64,000 nucleotides of DNA from Reyranella aquatilis (GTDB taxonomy: Bacteria > Pseudomonadota > Alphaproteobacteria > Reyranellales > Reyranellaceae), in contig NZ_JAJISD010000002.1 in the NCBI RefSeq assembly GCF_020880995.1, positions 248,001-312,000 of the forward strand. The letters run 5' to 3'. Position 1 is the stretch's first letter; every line of letters begins with the position of its first letter. A program made the position numbers and the translations under genes. This document shows positions 19,712 to 28,006 of the stretch, one piece after another. The notes under the pieces were generated by a model. The model did no database searches, was not told the origin of the DNA, and was given only the letters and a program-made list of their open reading frames with translations.

Positions 19712-20656
19712 ATGTATACACAACTATCGGTGTTTGCCCGCTATGGAATGCGCTTGGTCGCGCGCTTCGTCGTTCTTCTGGTCGCCCTATCCGTTATGTT
19801 CGACTTGATGGGACAGATCAGTGTCGACTATCTCGAACTGGAAGGACCTTTCGAGCCGGACAAGCAGGCTCTTTTCTCCGCCCTTTATCTCGGAATACTG
19901 AACGAAGACTGGGGCAAAGGCAGCCTTACCGGCCTCCTGTGGCACTATATACCGGCGATCGTCCTGTCCTTGTCGATCGTTATCGCCTGGACGCTGATTG
20001 ATATCGCTTGGGCTACGAAAGATTTTCGGCAAAAAGCCCACATCAACACGACGCGCTTGCCGCACCTGCCTCGCCTGGCCCTGCGCTTCGTCGTTCTTCT
20101 GATCGTCCTGTCCTTTCTGTTCGACCTGATCGGGCGAACCTGTTTCGACTCTCTCGAACTGGAAGGGCCTTTCCTGGTGCAAAGAATGACCGTTTGCTCC
20201 GCCCTCAGCTTCGGAATGCTAACCGACGCCTTGGCCAAAGCCAGCCTTGCCGGCCGCCTGTGGCATTATCTACCGGCGATCGTCGTGTCCTTGTCGGTGG
20301 CCATCGCCTGGATTTTGGTGGACCGCCATCGCCTGGCCTCCGAAATATTTTCGACAAAAGCCCGCATGAACAAGGCGCCCTTGCCGCTCTTGCGTCGCCT
20401 GGCCCTGCGCTTCTCGGTTGTATTGTTCGTCCTCGTCGTTCTTTACGATTTTTCCAGACCAATGAGTTTCTGCTTCGATCCAAGTTCGCCGATGACCCTC
20501 CCTACTTGCTTTCGCACCTTCTCGGAAAACTGGCTCCTGATGGCACGCAAGGGGGGCCTTCCCGGCCTCGCGTGGCATTATCTGCCTGTTGCCGTGGTCG
20601 CGACCGTCATCATGATCGATTGGGCCTGGACCTATTGTCGGGGAAAGCGCGAGTGA
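19712..20656 (+). CDS. membrane protein built from three tandem repeats, unknown family
   Basis: A 314-aa hydrophobic protein that I cannot place in a known family. It consists of three consecutive units of about 105 residues. Each has a first hydrophobic helix (LALRFVVLL..LSFLFDLIG), a soluble loop with LELEGPF in units 1 and 2, a WHY motif (W77-Y79, W184-Y186, W288-Y290) and a second hydrophobic helix (SLSV.IAW). This predicts six membrane segments. Units 1 and 2 remain similar at DNA level, so duplication is fairly recent; unit 3 has lost LELEGPF. No ribosome site precedes the ATG; ATG at 19751 is an alternative. It converges on the phage-like gene relic and lies in AT-richer DNA. Confidence 0.65.
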   Translation: MYTQLSVFARYGMRLVARFVVLLVALSVMFDLMGQISVDYLELEGPFEPDKQALFSALYLGILNEDWGKGSLTGLLWHYIPAIVLSLSIVIAWTLIDIAWATKDFRQKAHINTTRLPHLPRLALRFVVLLIVLSFLFDLIGRTCFDSLELEGPFLVQRMTVCSALSFGMLTDALAKASLAGRLWHYLPAIVVSLSVAIAWILVDRHRLASEIFSTKARMNKAPLPLLRRLALRFSVVLFVLVVLYDFSRPMSFCFDPSSPMTLPTCFRTFSENWLLMARKGGLPGLAWHYLPVAVVATVIMIDWAWTYCRGKRE

Positions 20657-20757
20657 AGGCGCCACTTTCTCTCGCCGCATAGCCAAGTTTGACCCGCCAT
20701 TTGACACGAGGATTCAGGTCATAGGGCCCGTTCGGCATGTAGTTGCGAATACAAGCC
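20657..20757 (-). pseudogene. tandem degenerate copy of the 3' end of the phage-like gene
   Basis: Minus-strand translation gives NYMPNGPYDLNPRVKWRVKL and then GYAARESGAFTRAFP, matching NYMPNEPYGLDPRVKRWIER and GYEAGGSGAFNRP at the C-terminus of the intact gene directly upstream. It has no start and begins right after that gene's stop codon. Its far border coincides with the stop codon of the convergent triplicated membrane-protein gene. Confidence 0.75.
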
Positions 20758-20759
20758 AA

Positions 20760-22856
20760 TCAGTCTGCCGTCCTCGGCGCCGCTCTGACCCTTTTTGACG
20801 GCCGATTGAAGGCGCCACTTCCACCCGCTTCATAGCCGCGTTCGATCCACCGCTTGACTCGCGGATCCAGGCCGTAGGGCTCGTTCGGCATGTAGTTGCT
20901 CGAATTTTCTTTTGCATATGCTCCCGCAATCGCCAGAATCATGGGAAGGGGAACGCCAACTTGTTGCATGTACAGTCCCACATTGAAATTCGAGACATCG
21001 CGGAACTGACGCAACTGCAAGTAGCCCGGATCGCCGTCTGGATTTCGCCCTCTCTGGTAGTCGAACCGCCCGCCTTGAGCGAGGTCCTTGCGGACCAACT
21101 CACGGGCGTAGGCCTCTAGTTCCAGAGGGTCCGTGATGATCTTCTCCCGGAGCTTGCTGCCCGTTTCCCGACCGGCCGCGGCAACCACGCTGAGGTCCTC
21201 GACCGGCGACATCAGGAACTCCGTTTTCGGATCTTCAAAGCTTGGCACGTTCTTGCCGGTCGGCAAGACCACACGCTTTCCCGGGTCCGTGGCTTGAGCC
21301 TCAGGGCTTCCAGGAGCAGGCCCCGTTGGTGGCGCAGCCTCTTGGCCTGTCTTGACCGGCTCTTGCTGCTGCGCGATTTGCGTATTGCCGTTCGGTTCGA
21401 CCGGCTCGCCGCCCGAGGTCCGGACGATTTTTGGATCGCCATTTACGCGCGGCAGCACGCCGCTCACCACATCGCCGACGACGCCGCGAATGTCCGCCAT
21501 CGTCGACGGTCTGCCCTCAACCGCCTCGAAGGCGCCTAGAAGCTTGTCGAACTTCTGCCGCGCAGCCCGGGCATCCTCGACGTCGGGACTGACGTTGGCA
21601 GCGCGCAGTCCTTCTCCCAGGAACAGGCGGCCAAGACGGTGCCGCTCGAAGGCGGGATCGGGTTTGCCTTCGGCGAGAGCCTGCTGGAGTTTGGTCAGGC
21701 GGTTGTACTCGCTGTCGCCGAGCGACAGGCGGTGTTGCGTGAGGTCGATGGCGGCGAAGCTTTCCGGCTCGTGTACGGCCTGGTCGTCGAGCCTGTCGTA
21801 GAGGTCGCGGTCCGTGACGACGCGGCCGCCGTTCATGGCCGTCCGGTCGAGCGCCTGTATCTGCTCCGGGCTCAGCCCGTCGCGCAGCTCCGCCGGCATC
21901 GCCATCAGGGGCGCCCCGGGATTGGCGCCGAGCCAGTCGAGCGCGCCCATGGCCCCGCGGCCCCGCGCCGCCTGCCACGCCCGGTCGGCGCGCGCGTGCT
22001 CGATCCCCGCCAGCCGCGTCACCTGCGCCCGCACCTCCGGCGAGGCGTCCGGCGGCGTCGCCCCGGCGGCCTGCGCCTGGTAGTCGTCGAGGTCCGGGCG
22101 GCGTGTCGGATCGTCCGGCGTGTCGGCCAGGCCGCCCACGATCTCCCCGACGCGGCGCTCCTCGCGCGCCCGGTCGATCCTGCGTTCGACCGCAGCCTGC
22201 CGCTCCGGCTGGATCACGTCGCGCGCGTGGTCGTAGAGCATCGCCGCCCGCTCGGGATCCTGAGCCAGCGCGGCCTCGACCGCGCCGGCATAGAGATCGC
22301 TGAGACCGGTGCGCACAGCCGTGTCGGTCCGGCCCGCGTCCCAGCCCTTGCGTTCGGCCTGGTAGCGCAGCTCGCCCACTACGGTGGCGCCCAGCGTGCG
22401 CAGATGGGCCCGGTCCTGCCAGGACAGCGTCGCATCCTGCCTCAGGTCGGCGAGATGCTCGGCCACGCTGCGGTCGTCCAGCACCGACGCAGCCTGCGCC
22501 GCGATCCGCCCGAGGTCGCCGCCGGCGCGGTCGAGGCGGCGGTCGATCAGCGGTTCCAGCATCGCCTTCTGGCGGGGCCCGATCGCCTGCGCCAGGTACC
22601 GGTCCTTCAGCTCGGCCAGCAGCGGGATGGTCCCGGCAATTCCGGCCAACGCCTCCTCGGGGTCCTTGCCCGCGAGACCCGTCGCCGGGTCGGTCACCAG
22701 GCCGCGCACCGCGCCCGCGAACCCGGTGTCGAGCCGGCGCGCGAACGTCTCGTCGGCCTCGAGGCTCAGCGGATGGTCGTCGCCGAGGGCGTCGCGCGGC
22801 CATGGGTCCGCGGCCGGCGCTGCCGAGGGCAGCCCTTCCGTCTCGATGCTTGCCAT
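20760..22856 (-). CDS. large helical protein resembling phage internal virion proteins
   Basis: A 698-aa mainly helical protein with no enzymatic motif I recognise. The N-terminal 290 residues alternate charged and alanine-rich helices (for example AALAQDPERAAMLYDHARDVIQPERQAAVERRI), a pattern seen in injection or internal virion proteins of alphaproteobacterial prophages. A proline/glutamine-rich linker lies near residues 480-540, and a globular C-terminal part ends with NYMPNEPYGLDPRV. The start at 22854-22856 has GGAGACGAAC upstream. It is the only intact member of a local family with relics at 19341-19617, 20657-20757 and 23300-23402. No other phage gene is nearby, so its present role is unknown. 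Confidence 0.6.
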   Translation of the reverse strand: MASIETEGLPSAAPAADPWPRDALGDDHPLSLEADETFARRLDTGFAGAVRGLVTDPATGLAGKDPEEALAGIAGTIPLLAELKDRYLAQAIGPRQKAMLEPLIDRRLDRAGGDLGRIAAQAASVLDDRSVAEHLADLRQDATLSWQDRAHLRTLGATVVGELRYQAERKGWDAGRTDTAVRTGLSDLYAGAVEAALAQDPERAAMLYDHARDVIQPERQAAVERRIDRAREERRVGEIVGGLADTPDDPTRRPDLDDYQAQAAGATPPDASPEVRAQVTRLAGIEHARADRAWQAARGRGAMGALDWLGANPGAPLMAMPAELRDGLSPEQIQALDRTAMNGGRVVTDRDLYDRLDDQAVHEPESFAAIDLTQHRLSLGDSEYNRLTKLQQALAEGKPDPAFERHRLGRLFLGEGLRAANVSPDVEDARAARQKFDKLLGAFEAVEGRPSTMADIRGVVGDVVSGVLPRVNGDPKIVRTSGGEPVEPNGNTQIAQQQEPVKTGQEAAPPTGPAPGSPEAQATDPGKRVVLPTGKNVPSFEDPKTEFLMSPVEDLSVVAAAGRETGSKLREKIITDPLELEAYARELVRKDLAQGGRFDYQRGRNPDGDPGYLQLRQFRDVSNFNVGLYMQQVGVPLPMILAIAGAYAKENSSNYMPNEPYGLDPRVKRWIERGYEAGGSGAFNRPSKRVRAAPRTAD

Positions 22857-23299
22857 GTTCGTCTCCGTTCAGCGGCCCATCGGGGCCTCAGGGCCGTGCT
22901 TGCGGCCGGCGACCGCCTCGAAAAGGAAAGCGGCCCCGACGCCGGGACACGCCCGGCCATCGTCTGTTCGTTGGTGTTTGAGATTCCGGCGCGCTCGATT
23001 CGGTCGATGCGACGGTTTGCAGTTAGGCCGAGGTCAATCTTCCGGGTGATCGCTGCTCAATGGCCGCGACGAGGCGCGCGGCAACAAAGTCGCCGACAAC
23101 GAGGGATGGGCAGTATCACCGCCACGGCCATCACATGATTCCAAGGACATCCCTCCTGTGAGAAGCGAGCCCTTGAGTTGCTGATGATCCGGACTTTGAA
23201 TTTGCAAGCGGGAAATCTCGACGGGAAGCGCCGACCGGAATGCATACTGCTATCTGCTCTCTGTCCGCATATGCCTGGCAGCAGCCAGGCTTGAGCGAC

Positions 23300-23402
23300 C
23301 CTGGCCCGCGAGGCCATCGCCGGATCGTGCCCCGGGCGCGGGCCGCGCCCGCGAACCCGGTGTCAGTTGGCGCGCGAAAATCTCGTCGGCTTCAAGGCGG
23401 GT
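23300..23402 (-). pseudogene. second degenerate N-terminal fragment of the phage-like gene
   Basis: DNA matches the region of the intact gene around 22665-22765, including GCGCCCGCGAACCCGGTGTC, and translates on the minus strand to LEADEIFARQL where the intact protein has LEADETFARRL. Small deletions break the frame. Only about 100 bp are recognisable. Confidence 0.7.
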
Positions 23403-23466
23403 CGAAAGGTCGGGCCCTTCAGGCGGCGGGGTCCCCGGGCTGGCCGCGCTGCAAACGCGCACGGTA

Positions 23467-24075
23467 TCAACGAGGGGAAGGCGCCGCCTGCGGCGGCGCG
23501 GGTGGGCCGTCGGGCATGTCCAAAAGTTCGCTCTCCGGCGCGCCCGCCTCGTAGGCCTTCACCAGCGCCTCGGGATCGAAAGCGACTCCGATCGGGTTCT
23601 TCCGGAACGCCTCGGTCTGGAAGTAGGCCGCGGTCGCCTCCTTCGTCGGGTAGCGGTCGACCTGCAGCTCGACGCCGTTGCCGTCGGGATCGCGATAGTA
23701 GATCGAGACGGTCGGACCGTGATGGATGCAGCGCGACGGCTGGATGCCCAGCGCCTTCACGCGGCGATAGGTGGAGAGCAGCGCACCGATGTCGGCCATC
23801 GTGTAGGCGACATGCGCGAGCCCGGAGGTCTTCGCATCGGGTGCCTTCAGTCCCGCCAGATTGACGATGCCCAGCCGATGATGCTCGTCGTCGTAGGTTA
23901 GGAAGCAGATGTAGTCGGTGCGCTGGACGATGCCCATGTTCAGCACCGTCGAGTACCAGTCGATCATTGGCTGCACGTTCGACGAGCGCAGGACGAAGTG
24001 CGCGAACAGGATGGGCGCGGCGGGCTTGTCCGTCAGCGTCCGGCGGCGCGGTGCGGTCTCGATCACGGTATCCAT
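23467..24075 (-). CDS. VOC-superfamily protein, extradiol-dioxygenase-like
   Basis: A 202-aa vicinal-oxygen-chelate protein. Metal-ligand candidates are His in LFAHFVLRSSN (about residue 27), His in SGLAHVAYTM (about 87) and Glu in NGVELQVDRYP (about 135), the H/H/E set of type I extradiol dioxygenases. The start at 24073-24075 has GGAGG five bases upstream. It is shorter than two-domain catechol dioxygenases, so it may be a one-domain ring-cleaving enzyme or another VOC activity. It is divergent from the TetR gene, and the palindrome at 24139-24154 lies between them. Confidence 0.8.
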   Translation of the reverse strand: MDTVIETAPRRRTLTDKPAAPILFAHFVLRSSNVQPMIDWYSTVLNMGIVQRTDYICFLTYDDEHHRLGIVNLAGLKAPDAKTSGLAHVAYTMADIGALLSTYRRVKALGIQPSRCIHHGPTVSIYYRDPDGNGVELQVDRYPTKEATAAYFQTEAFRKNPIGVAFDPEALVKAYEAGAPESELLDMPDGPPAPPQAAPSPR

Positions 24076-24138
24076 GGCAACCTCCAGCTCCAACCTTAGG
24101 CCGGAGCCGGAGAAAGCGGCAGTCCTTGCGCCTCAACT

Positions 24139-24154
24139 AACTGACCGGTAAGTT
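24139..24154. promoter_or_regulatory. candidate TetR operator
   Basis: AACTGACCGGTAAGTT is a 16-bp palindrome with one mismatched pair, ending 6 bp before the TetR start codon. The position suggests autoregulation of the TetR gene and its export operon, and perhaps of the divergent VOC gene. Confidence 0.6.
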
Positions 24155-24160
24155 ATTTAT

Positions 24161-24796
24161 ATGAAGGCGCCCAAGCAACGCCGCGCGCCCACTGCCCGGC
24201 CCCAGGAGATCATCGACGCGGCCCTCGCGCAGTTCGTGGAAACGGGCTTCGCTGGCACGCGCCTGGACGACGTGGCCCGCCGTGCCGGCCTCTCGAAGGC
24301 CGCGATCTACCTCTACTTCGAGGACAAGACCGCTCTCTTCAAAGGGGTGGTGCAGCATGCCATCGCCAGCAACATCGGTCAGATGGAAGCCATGCTGGCC
24401 AGCCATCGCGGGCCGGTGGCGCCGCTGTTGCCACGCATCCTGGGCTTCATGGCCGACCGCATCGAGCACACGCCGCTGGCCGCGGTCGCCAAGCTGGTAA
24501 TTTCCGAATCCCGCGCCTTTCCCGAGATCGGGCAGTACTATCTCAGGGAGGTGATCGGGCGAGGCCTCCCACTGATGGAAAGGCTCCTGACGCGCGGCAT
24601 CGAACAGGGCGAGTTCCGCCGGGTCGACCCCTTCTTCACCGTGCGCTCGATGATGAGCCCGATGCTGCTCGCGATCCTGTGGCGCACCGTCTTCGAGCCG
24701 ATCGGTGCGGAGAGGCTCGACGTGCAGGCGCTCGCCCGCCACCACGCCGACCTGATGCTGCATGCGCTGCGTCCCGCCGCAGGGGACACAGCATGA
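24161..24796 (+). CDS. TetR-family regulator of the export operon
   Basis: A 211-aa TetR protein. The helix-turn-helix covers residues 33-56 (TRLDDVARRAGLSKAAIYLY). It heads an operon of HlyD-type adaptor, ABC ATPase and ABC permease with overlapping ends, the same gene order as E. coli cecR-ybhGFS. It likely represses this operon until a toxic ligand binds. Its stop overlaps the next start by 4 bp (ATGA). Confidence 0.9.
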   Translation: MKAPKQRRAPTARPQEIIDAALAQFVETGFAGTRLDDVARRAGLSKAAIYLYFEDKTALFKGVVQHAIASNIGQMEAMLASHRGPVAPLLPRILGFMADRIEHTPLAAVAKLVISESRAFPEIGQYYLREVIGRGLPLMERLLTRGIEQGEFRRVDPFFTVRSMMSPMLLAILWRTVFEPIGAERLDVQALARHHADLMLHALRPAAGDTA

Positions 24797-25794
24797 AACG
24801 CGCACCGCTTCTCGTCGTCGTGGCCCTCGCCGCCGCCCTGCTCGTCTCCTACGTCGCCTGGGGCGACCGGTTGCTGGCGCTGGTCGGTATCGGCACCGAC
24901 GACGGCCGCTACCTTGGCTACGTCGAGGGGGAGACCAGCCTGATCGCGCCGCCAACCGCCGGCCGGCTGATCGAACGCCCGGTCGAACGCGGCGGGCGCG
25001 TGAAGAAGGGCGACCGACTGTTCGTGATCGATCCCGTCGCCGCCCGAGCGGAGGTGGCGCGCGCCGAGGCCATGCTGGCCGAGGCCAGGGCGCGACACGC
25101 CAACCTGCTGACGGGCAAGCGCCAGGAAGAGCAGGACGTCATCCGGGCCCAAAGGCGCGAAGTCGAGGCAGCGCTCGTGCAGGCCGAGGTCGAGCTGAAG
25201 CGGCAGACCGAACTGCTGGCGCGCAACATCACGACCCACCAGGCCTTCGAACAGGCCGATTCGCAGGTGCGGCAGCTACGCTCGCGCGCGGCGTCGCTCG
25301 AAGCCCAGGAAAGGGTGGGCGACCTCGCCGCGCGGCAAAGCGAAATCGCCGCCGCGGCCGCGCTGATCGAACAGAGCCAGGCCAATCTCGCGCAGGCGCA
25401 GAAGCGGCTGGAGGATCTCATGCCCGCCGCGCCCGAGGATGCCCTGGTGGAAAACACCTTCTTCAATGTCGGCGAGTGGGTCCCGGCCGGTTCGCCCGTC
25501 GTTTCGCTGCTGCCCGACCACCGCGTGAAGCTGCGCTTCTTCGTCCCCGAGGAAGACGTGGCCCGTGCCCGTGCCGGCAGCGAGGTTTCCTTCTCTTGCG
25601 ATTCCTGCCCCACAGGCCTCAAGGCCGCGATCATCTATGTATCGCCGCGGGCCGAGTACACGCCGCCGGTGATCTACTCGCAGAGCGCGCGGACCAAGCT
25701 CGTCTTCCTGGTCGAGGCCCGGCCCACCGCCGCCGGCACCCCCCTGCCACCCGGCCTGCCCGTCTCGGTCGCGCCGTTCGGACCCGCGCCGTGA
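24793..25794 (+). CDS. HlyD-family periplasmic adaptor, YbhG-like
   Basis: A 333-aa membrane-fusion protein: membrane anchor at residues 5-22, a lipoyl/barrel-sandwich half (GYVEGETSLIAPPTAGRLIE), a long helical hairpin of about residues 85-215, and the returning half DALVENTFFNVGEWVPAGSPVVSLL. It would link the inner-membrane ABC pump to an outer-membrane channel. The start ATG overlaps the TetR stop and its own stop overlaps the ATPase start, so all are translated together. Confidence 0.9.
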   Translation: MKRAPLLVVVALAAALLVSYVAWGDRLLALVGIGTDDGRYLGYVEGETSLIAPPTAGRLIERPVERGGRVKKGDRLFVIDPVAARAEVARAEAMLAEARARHANLLTGKRQEEQDVIRAQRREVEAALVQAEVELKRQTELLARNITTHQAFEQADSQVRQLRSRAASLEAQERVGDLAARQSEIAAAAALIEQSQANLAQAQKRLEDLMPAAPEDALVENTFFNVGEWVPAGSPVVSLLPDHRVKLRFFVPEEDVARARAGSEVSFSCDSCPTGLKAAIIYVSPRAEYTPPVIYSQSARTKLVFLVEARPTAAGTPLPPGLPVSVAPFGPAP

Positions 25795-26717
25795 GCCTCG
25801 CCATCGATGTTCACGGCCTGGTGAAGCGCTACGGCACGCGCACCGTGGTCGATGGATTCAGTCTTGCGCTGGAACAGGGCCGCATCTGTGGCTTCCTCGG
25901 GCCCAACGGCTCGGGCAAGACCACGACGCTCCGCATGATCTGCGGCCTGCTCACACCGGACAGCGGCGGCGGCACCTGCCTCGGCCACGACCTCGTACGC
26001 GACCGCGAGGCGATCAAACGACTCACCGGCTACATGACCCAGCGTTTCGGCCTCTACGAGGACCTGACCATTCGAGAGAACCTCGAGTTCGTCGGCCGTG
26101 TCTATGGACTCGATCGACTCGGAGAGAGGGTCGACCAGTCTCTGGAACGCCTCGGCCTCACGACACGGCAGGGTCAGCTCGCGGGCTCTCTTTCCGGCGG
26201 CTGGAAGCAGAGGCTGGCACTGGCGGCCTGCGTTCTCCATGGTCCGCGCCTGCTGTTGCTCGACGAGCCGACCGCCGGCGTCGATCCCAAGGCGCGCCGG
26301 GCCTTTTGGGACGAGATCCACGCCTATGCCGCCGACGGCATCACCGTCCTCGTCTCGACCCATTACATGGACGAGGCCGAGCGCTGTCACGAGATCGCCT
26401 ATATCGCGTACGGCGAGCTGATGGCGCGGGGCACGGCCGAGGACATCATCCGCCAATCCGGCCTCTCCGCCTTGGTCGCAAGCGGTACCGGCGCCGACCG
26501 GCTGGCATCGAAGCTGCGGTACACGCCCGGCGTCACCGCCGCCGCCGCCTTCGGCACCACGCTGCATGTCTGCGGTCCCGACCGCGCGGCGCTAGAGCGG
26601 GCGGTCGCGCCCTGGCGCGGCGATCCGGCGATCGTGTGGCGAGACGCCGAGCCCACGCTGGAAGACATCTTCATCCACCTCATGGGACGGGCGCGCGACA
26701 ATGCACCGGGTGCGTGA
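25791..26717 (+). CDS. ABC exporter ATP-binding protein
   Basis: A 308-aa ABC ATPase starting with GTG in a GTGA overlap. Walker A is GPNGSGKTT (37-45), the signature LSGGWKQR (134-141), Walker B LLLLDEP (154-160), and the switch histidine lies in STHYMDEAE. After residue 215 an extra domain ends in EPTLEDIFIHLMGR, typical of drug-export ATPases of the YbhF/CcmA group. YbhF itself has two ATPase domains; this is the single-domain form. Confidence 0.93.
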   Translation: MSLAIDVHGLVKRYGTRTVVDGFSLALEQGRICGFLGPNGSGKTTTLRMICGLLTPDSGGGTCLGHDLVRDREAIKRLTGYMTQRFGLYEDLTIRENLEFVGRVYGLDRLGERVDQSLERLGLTTRQGQLAGSLSGGWKQRLALAACVLHGPRLLLLDEPTAGVDPKARRAFWDEIHAYAADGITVLVSTHYMDEAERCHEIAYIAYGELMARGTAEDIIRQSGLSALVASGTGADRLASKLRYTPGVTAAAAFGTTLHVCGPDRAALERAVAPWRGDPAIVWRDAEPTLEDIFIHLMGRARDNAPGA

Positions 26718-26783
26718 TCCAGAGCACCGTCGCCGTCAGCCCAGGAGGGAGAGGGCCCTCTCCTGGATCGCGGAATCGCGCGC

Positions 26784-27935
26784 ATGAACCGCTGGTTCGC
26801 GATACGTCGCGGCTTTCTCCAGCGACTCGGCGCCATCATCGTCAAGGAGGTGCTCCAGCTTCGGCGCGACAGGCTGACCTTCGCCATGATGTTCGTCATG
26901 CCGATCGTGCAGCTCTTGCTGTTCGGCTATGCGATCGACACCGACCCCCATCGCCTGCCGACGGCCGTGATCGCGGCCGACCAGAGCCAGATCACGCGGA
27001 CCGTCCTGTCGGCGCTGAGCAACACCGGCTACATGCGCTTCACCCACCATCCGACGAGCGAGGACCAGGCCAATGCCCTGCTGCAACAGGGCGAGGTGCA
27101 GTTCGTCGTCACCATTCCCTCGGATTTCACGCGCCGGCTGGTACGGGGGGAGCGCGCGCAGATCCTGATCGATGCCGACGCCACCGACCCGATGGCCGCA
27201 GCCAATCCGCTGGCCGCCGCCGGCCCGTCCATAGCCCAAGCCCTGAAGCGCGACTTCGTGGGGCCGCTGGCGGGCCTGCGGGACAGGCCGGACGCCGTCG
27301 AGGTCGTGGTGCAGCGGCGCTACAATCCGGAGGGCAAGGCGCGGCTCAACATCGTACCTGGCCTTTTGGCGGTCATTCTCACGATGACCATGGTGATGAT
27401 GACGGCGCTCGCGGTGACCCGAGAGCGCGAGCGCGGCACCATGGAAAACCTGCTCGCCATGCCGGTTCGGCCGATCGAGGTCATGATCGGCAAGATCGTG
27501 CCCTACATCGCGATCGGCACCGTGCAGGTCGCGGTCATCCTGATCGTGGCGCGGGTTCTGTTCGACGTGGCGATCCAGGGCAGCGTGCCGCTCCTGGCGA
27601 CCGGCACCGCGCTGTTCATCACCGTGAACCTCGCCATCGGCTTCACCATCTCCACGCTCACGCAGAACCAGCTCCAGGCTATGCAGGCCTCGTTCTTCAT
27701 GATGCTGCCGTCGATCCTGCTTTCGGGATTCATGTTCCCTTTCCGCGGCATGCCGCTCTGGGCGCAGTGGATCGGCGAGACCCTGCCGGCCACGCATTTC
27801 ATGCGCGTGGTCCGCGGCGTCATGCTGAAGGGCGCGGGCCTCGACGACGTCGCCGCCGAACTCGCCGCCCTGCTGGCGATGCTGCTGATCGTCTCCCTCG
27901 TCGCCGTCAGCCGCTACAAGGTCACGCTCGACTGA
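26784..27935 (+). CDS. ABC-2 type permease, YbhS-like
   Basis: A 383-aa permease: one N-terminal membrane helix (FAMMFVMPIVQLLLFGYAI), a large external domain (residues 50-175) and a cluster of five helices containing ERERGTMENLLAMPVRPIEVMIGKI, the ABC-2 hallmark. It follows the ATPase by 66 bp. E. coli has two permeases (YbhS, YbhR); only one is present here, so the pump would have to be a homodimer. Confidence 0.9.
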   Translation: MNRWFAIRRGFLQRLGAIIVKEVLQLRRDRLTFAMMFVMPIVQLLLFGYAIDTDPHRLPTAVIAADQSQITRTVLSALSNTGYMRFTHHPTSEDQANALLQQGEVQFVVTIPSDFTRRLVRGERAQILIDADATDPMAAANPLAAAGPSIAQALKRDFVGPLAGLRDRPDAVEVVVQRRYNPEGKARLNIVPGLLAVILTMTMVMMTALAVTRERERGTMENLLAMPVRPIEVMIGKIVPYIAIGTVQVAVILIVARVLFDVAIQGSVPLLATGTALFITVNLAIGFTISTLTQNQLQAMQASFFMMLPSILLSGFMFPFRGMPLWAQWIGETLPATHFMRVVRGVMLKGAGLDDVAAELAALLAMLLIVSLVAVSRYKVTLD

Positions 27936-28006
27936 GCCGAAAGATCGGCGATCAGCCGGAACACGCTGTCGCCGGCGGAAGCGGCCTGCAAGGGATCAAG
28001 GCCACA

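Larger units (their letters stand above)
19150..23466. other. accessory region with relic genes
   Basis: About 4.3 kb unlike the rest of the window: it contains an IS630 transposase scrap, an intact large phage-virion-like gene with fragments of three paralogous copies around it, and a triplicated membrane-protein gene in a visibly more AT-rich stretch (19680-19720 especially). Apart from the features listed, nothing else coding is supported in the 19618-19711 and 22857-23299 gaps. No integrase, attachment repeat or tRNA is visible at the borders. Confidence 0.65.

Noticed and set aside
19150-23466. Treating the accessory region as an integrated prophage
   Set aside because: Only one phage-like gene family is present; no integrase, terminase, capsid, lysis genes or attachment repeats were found.
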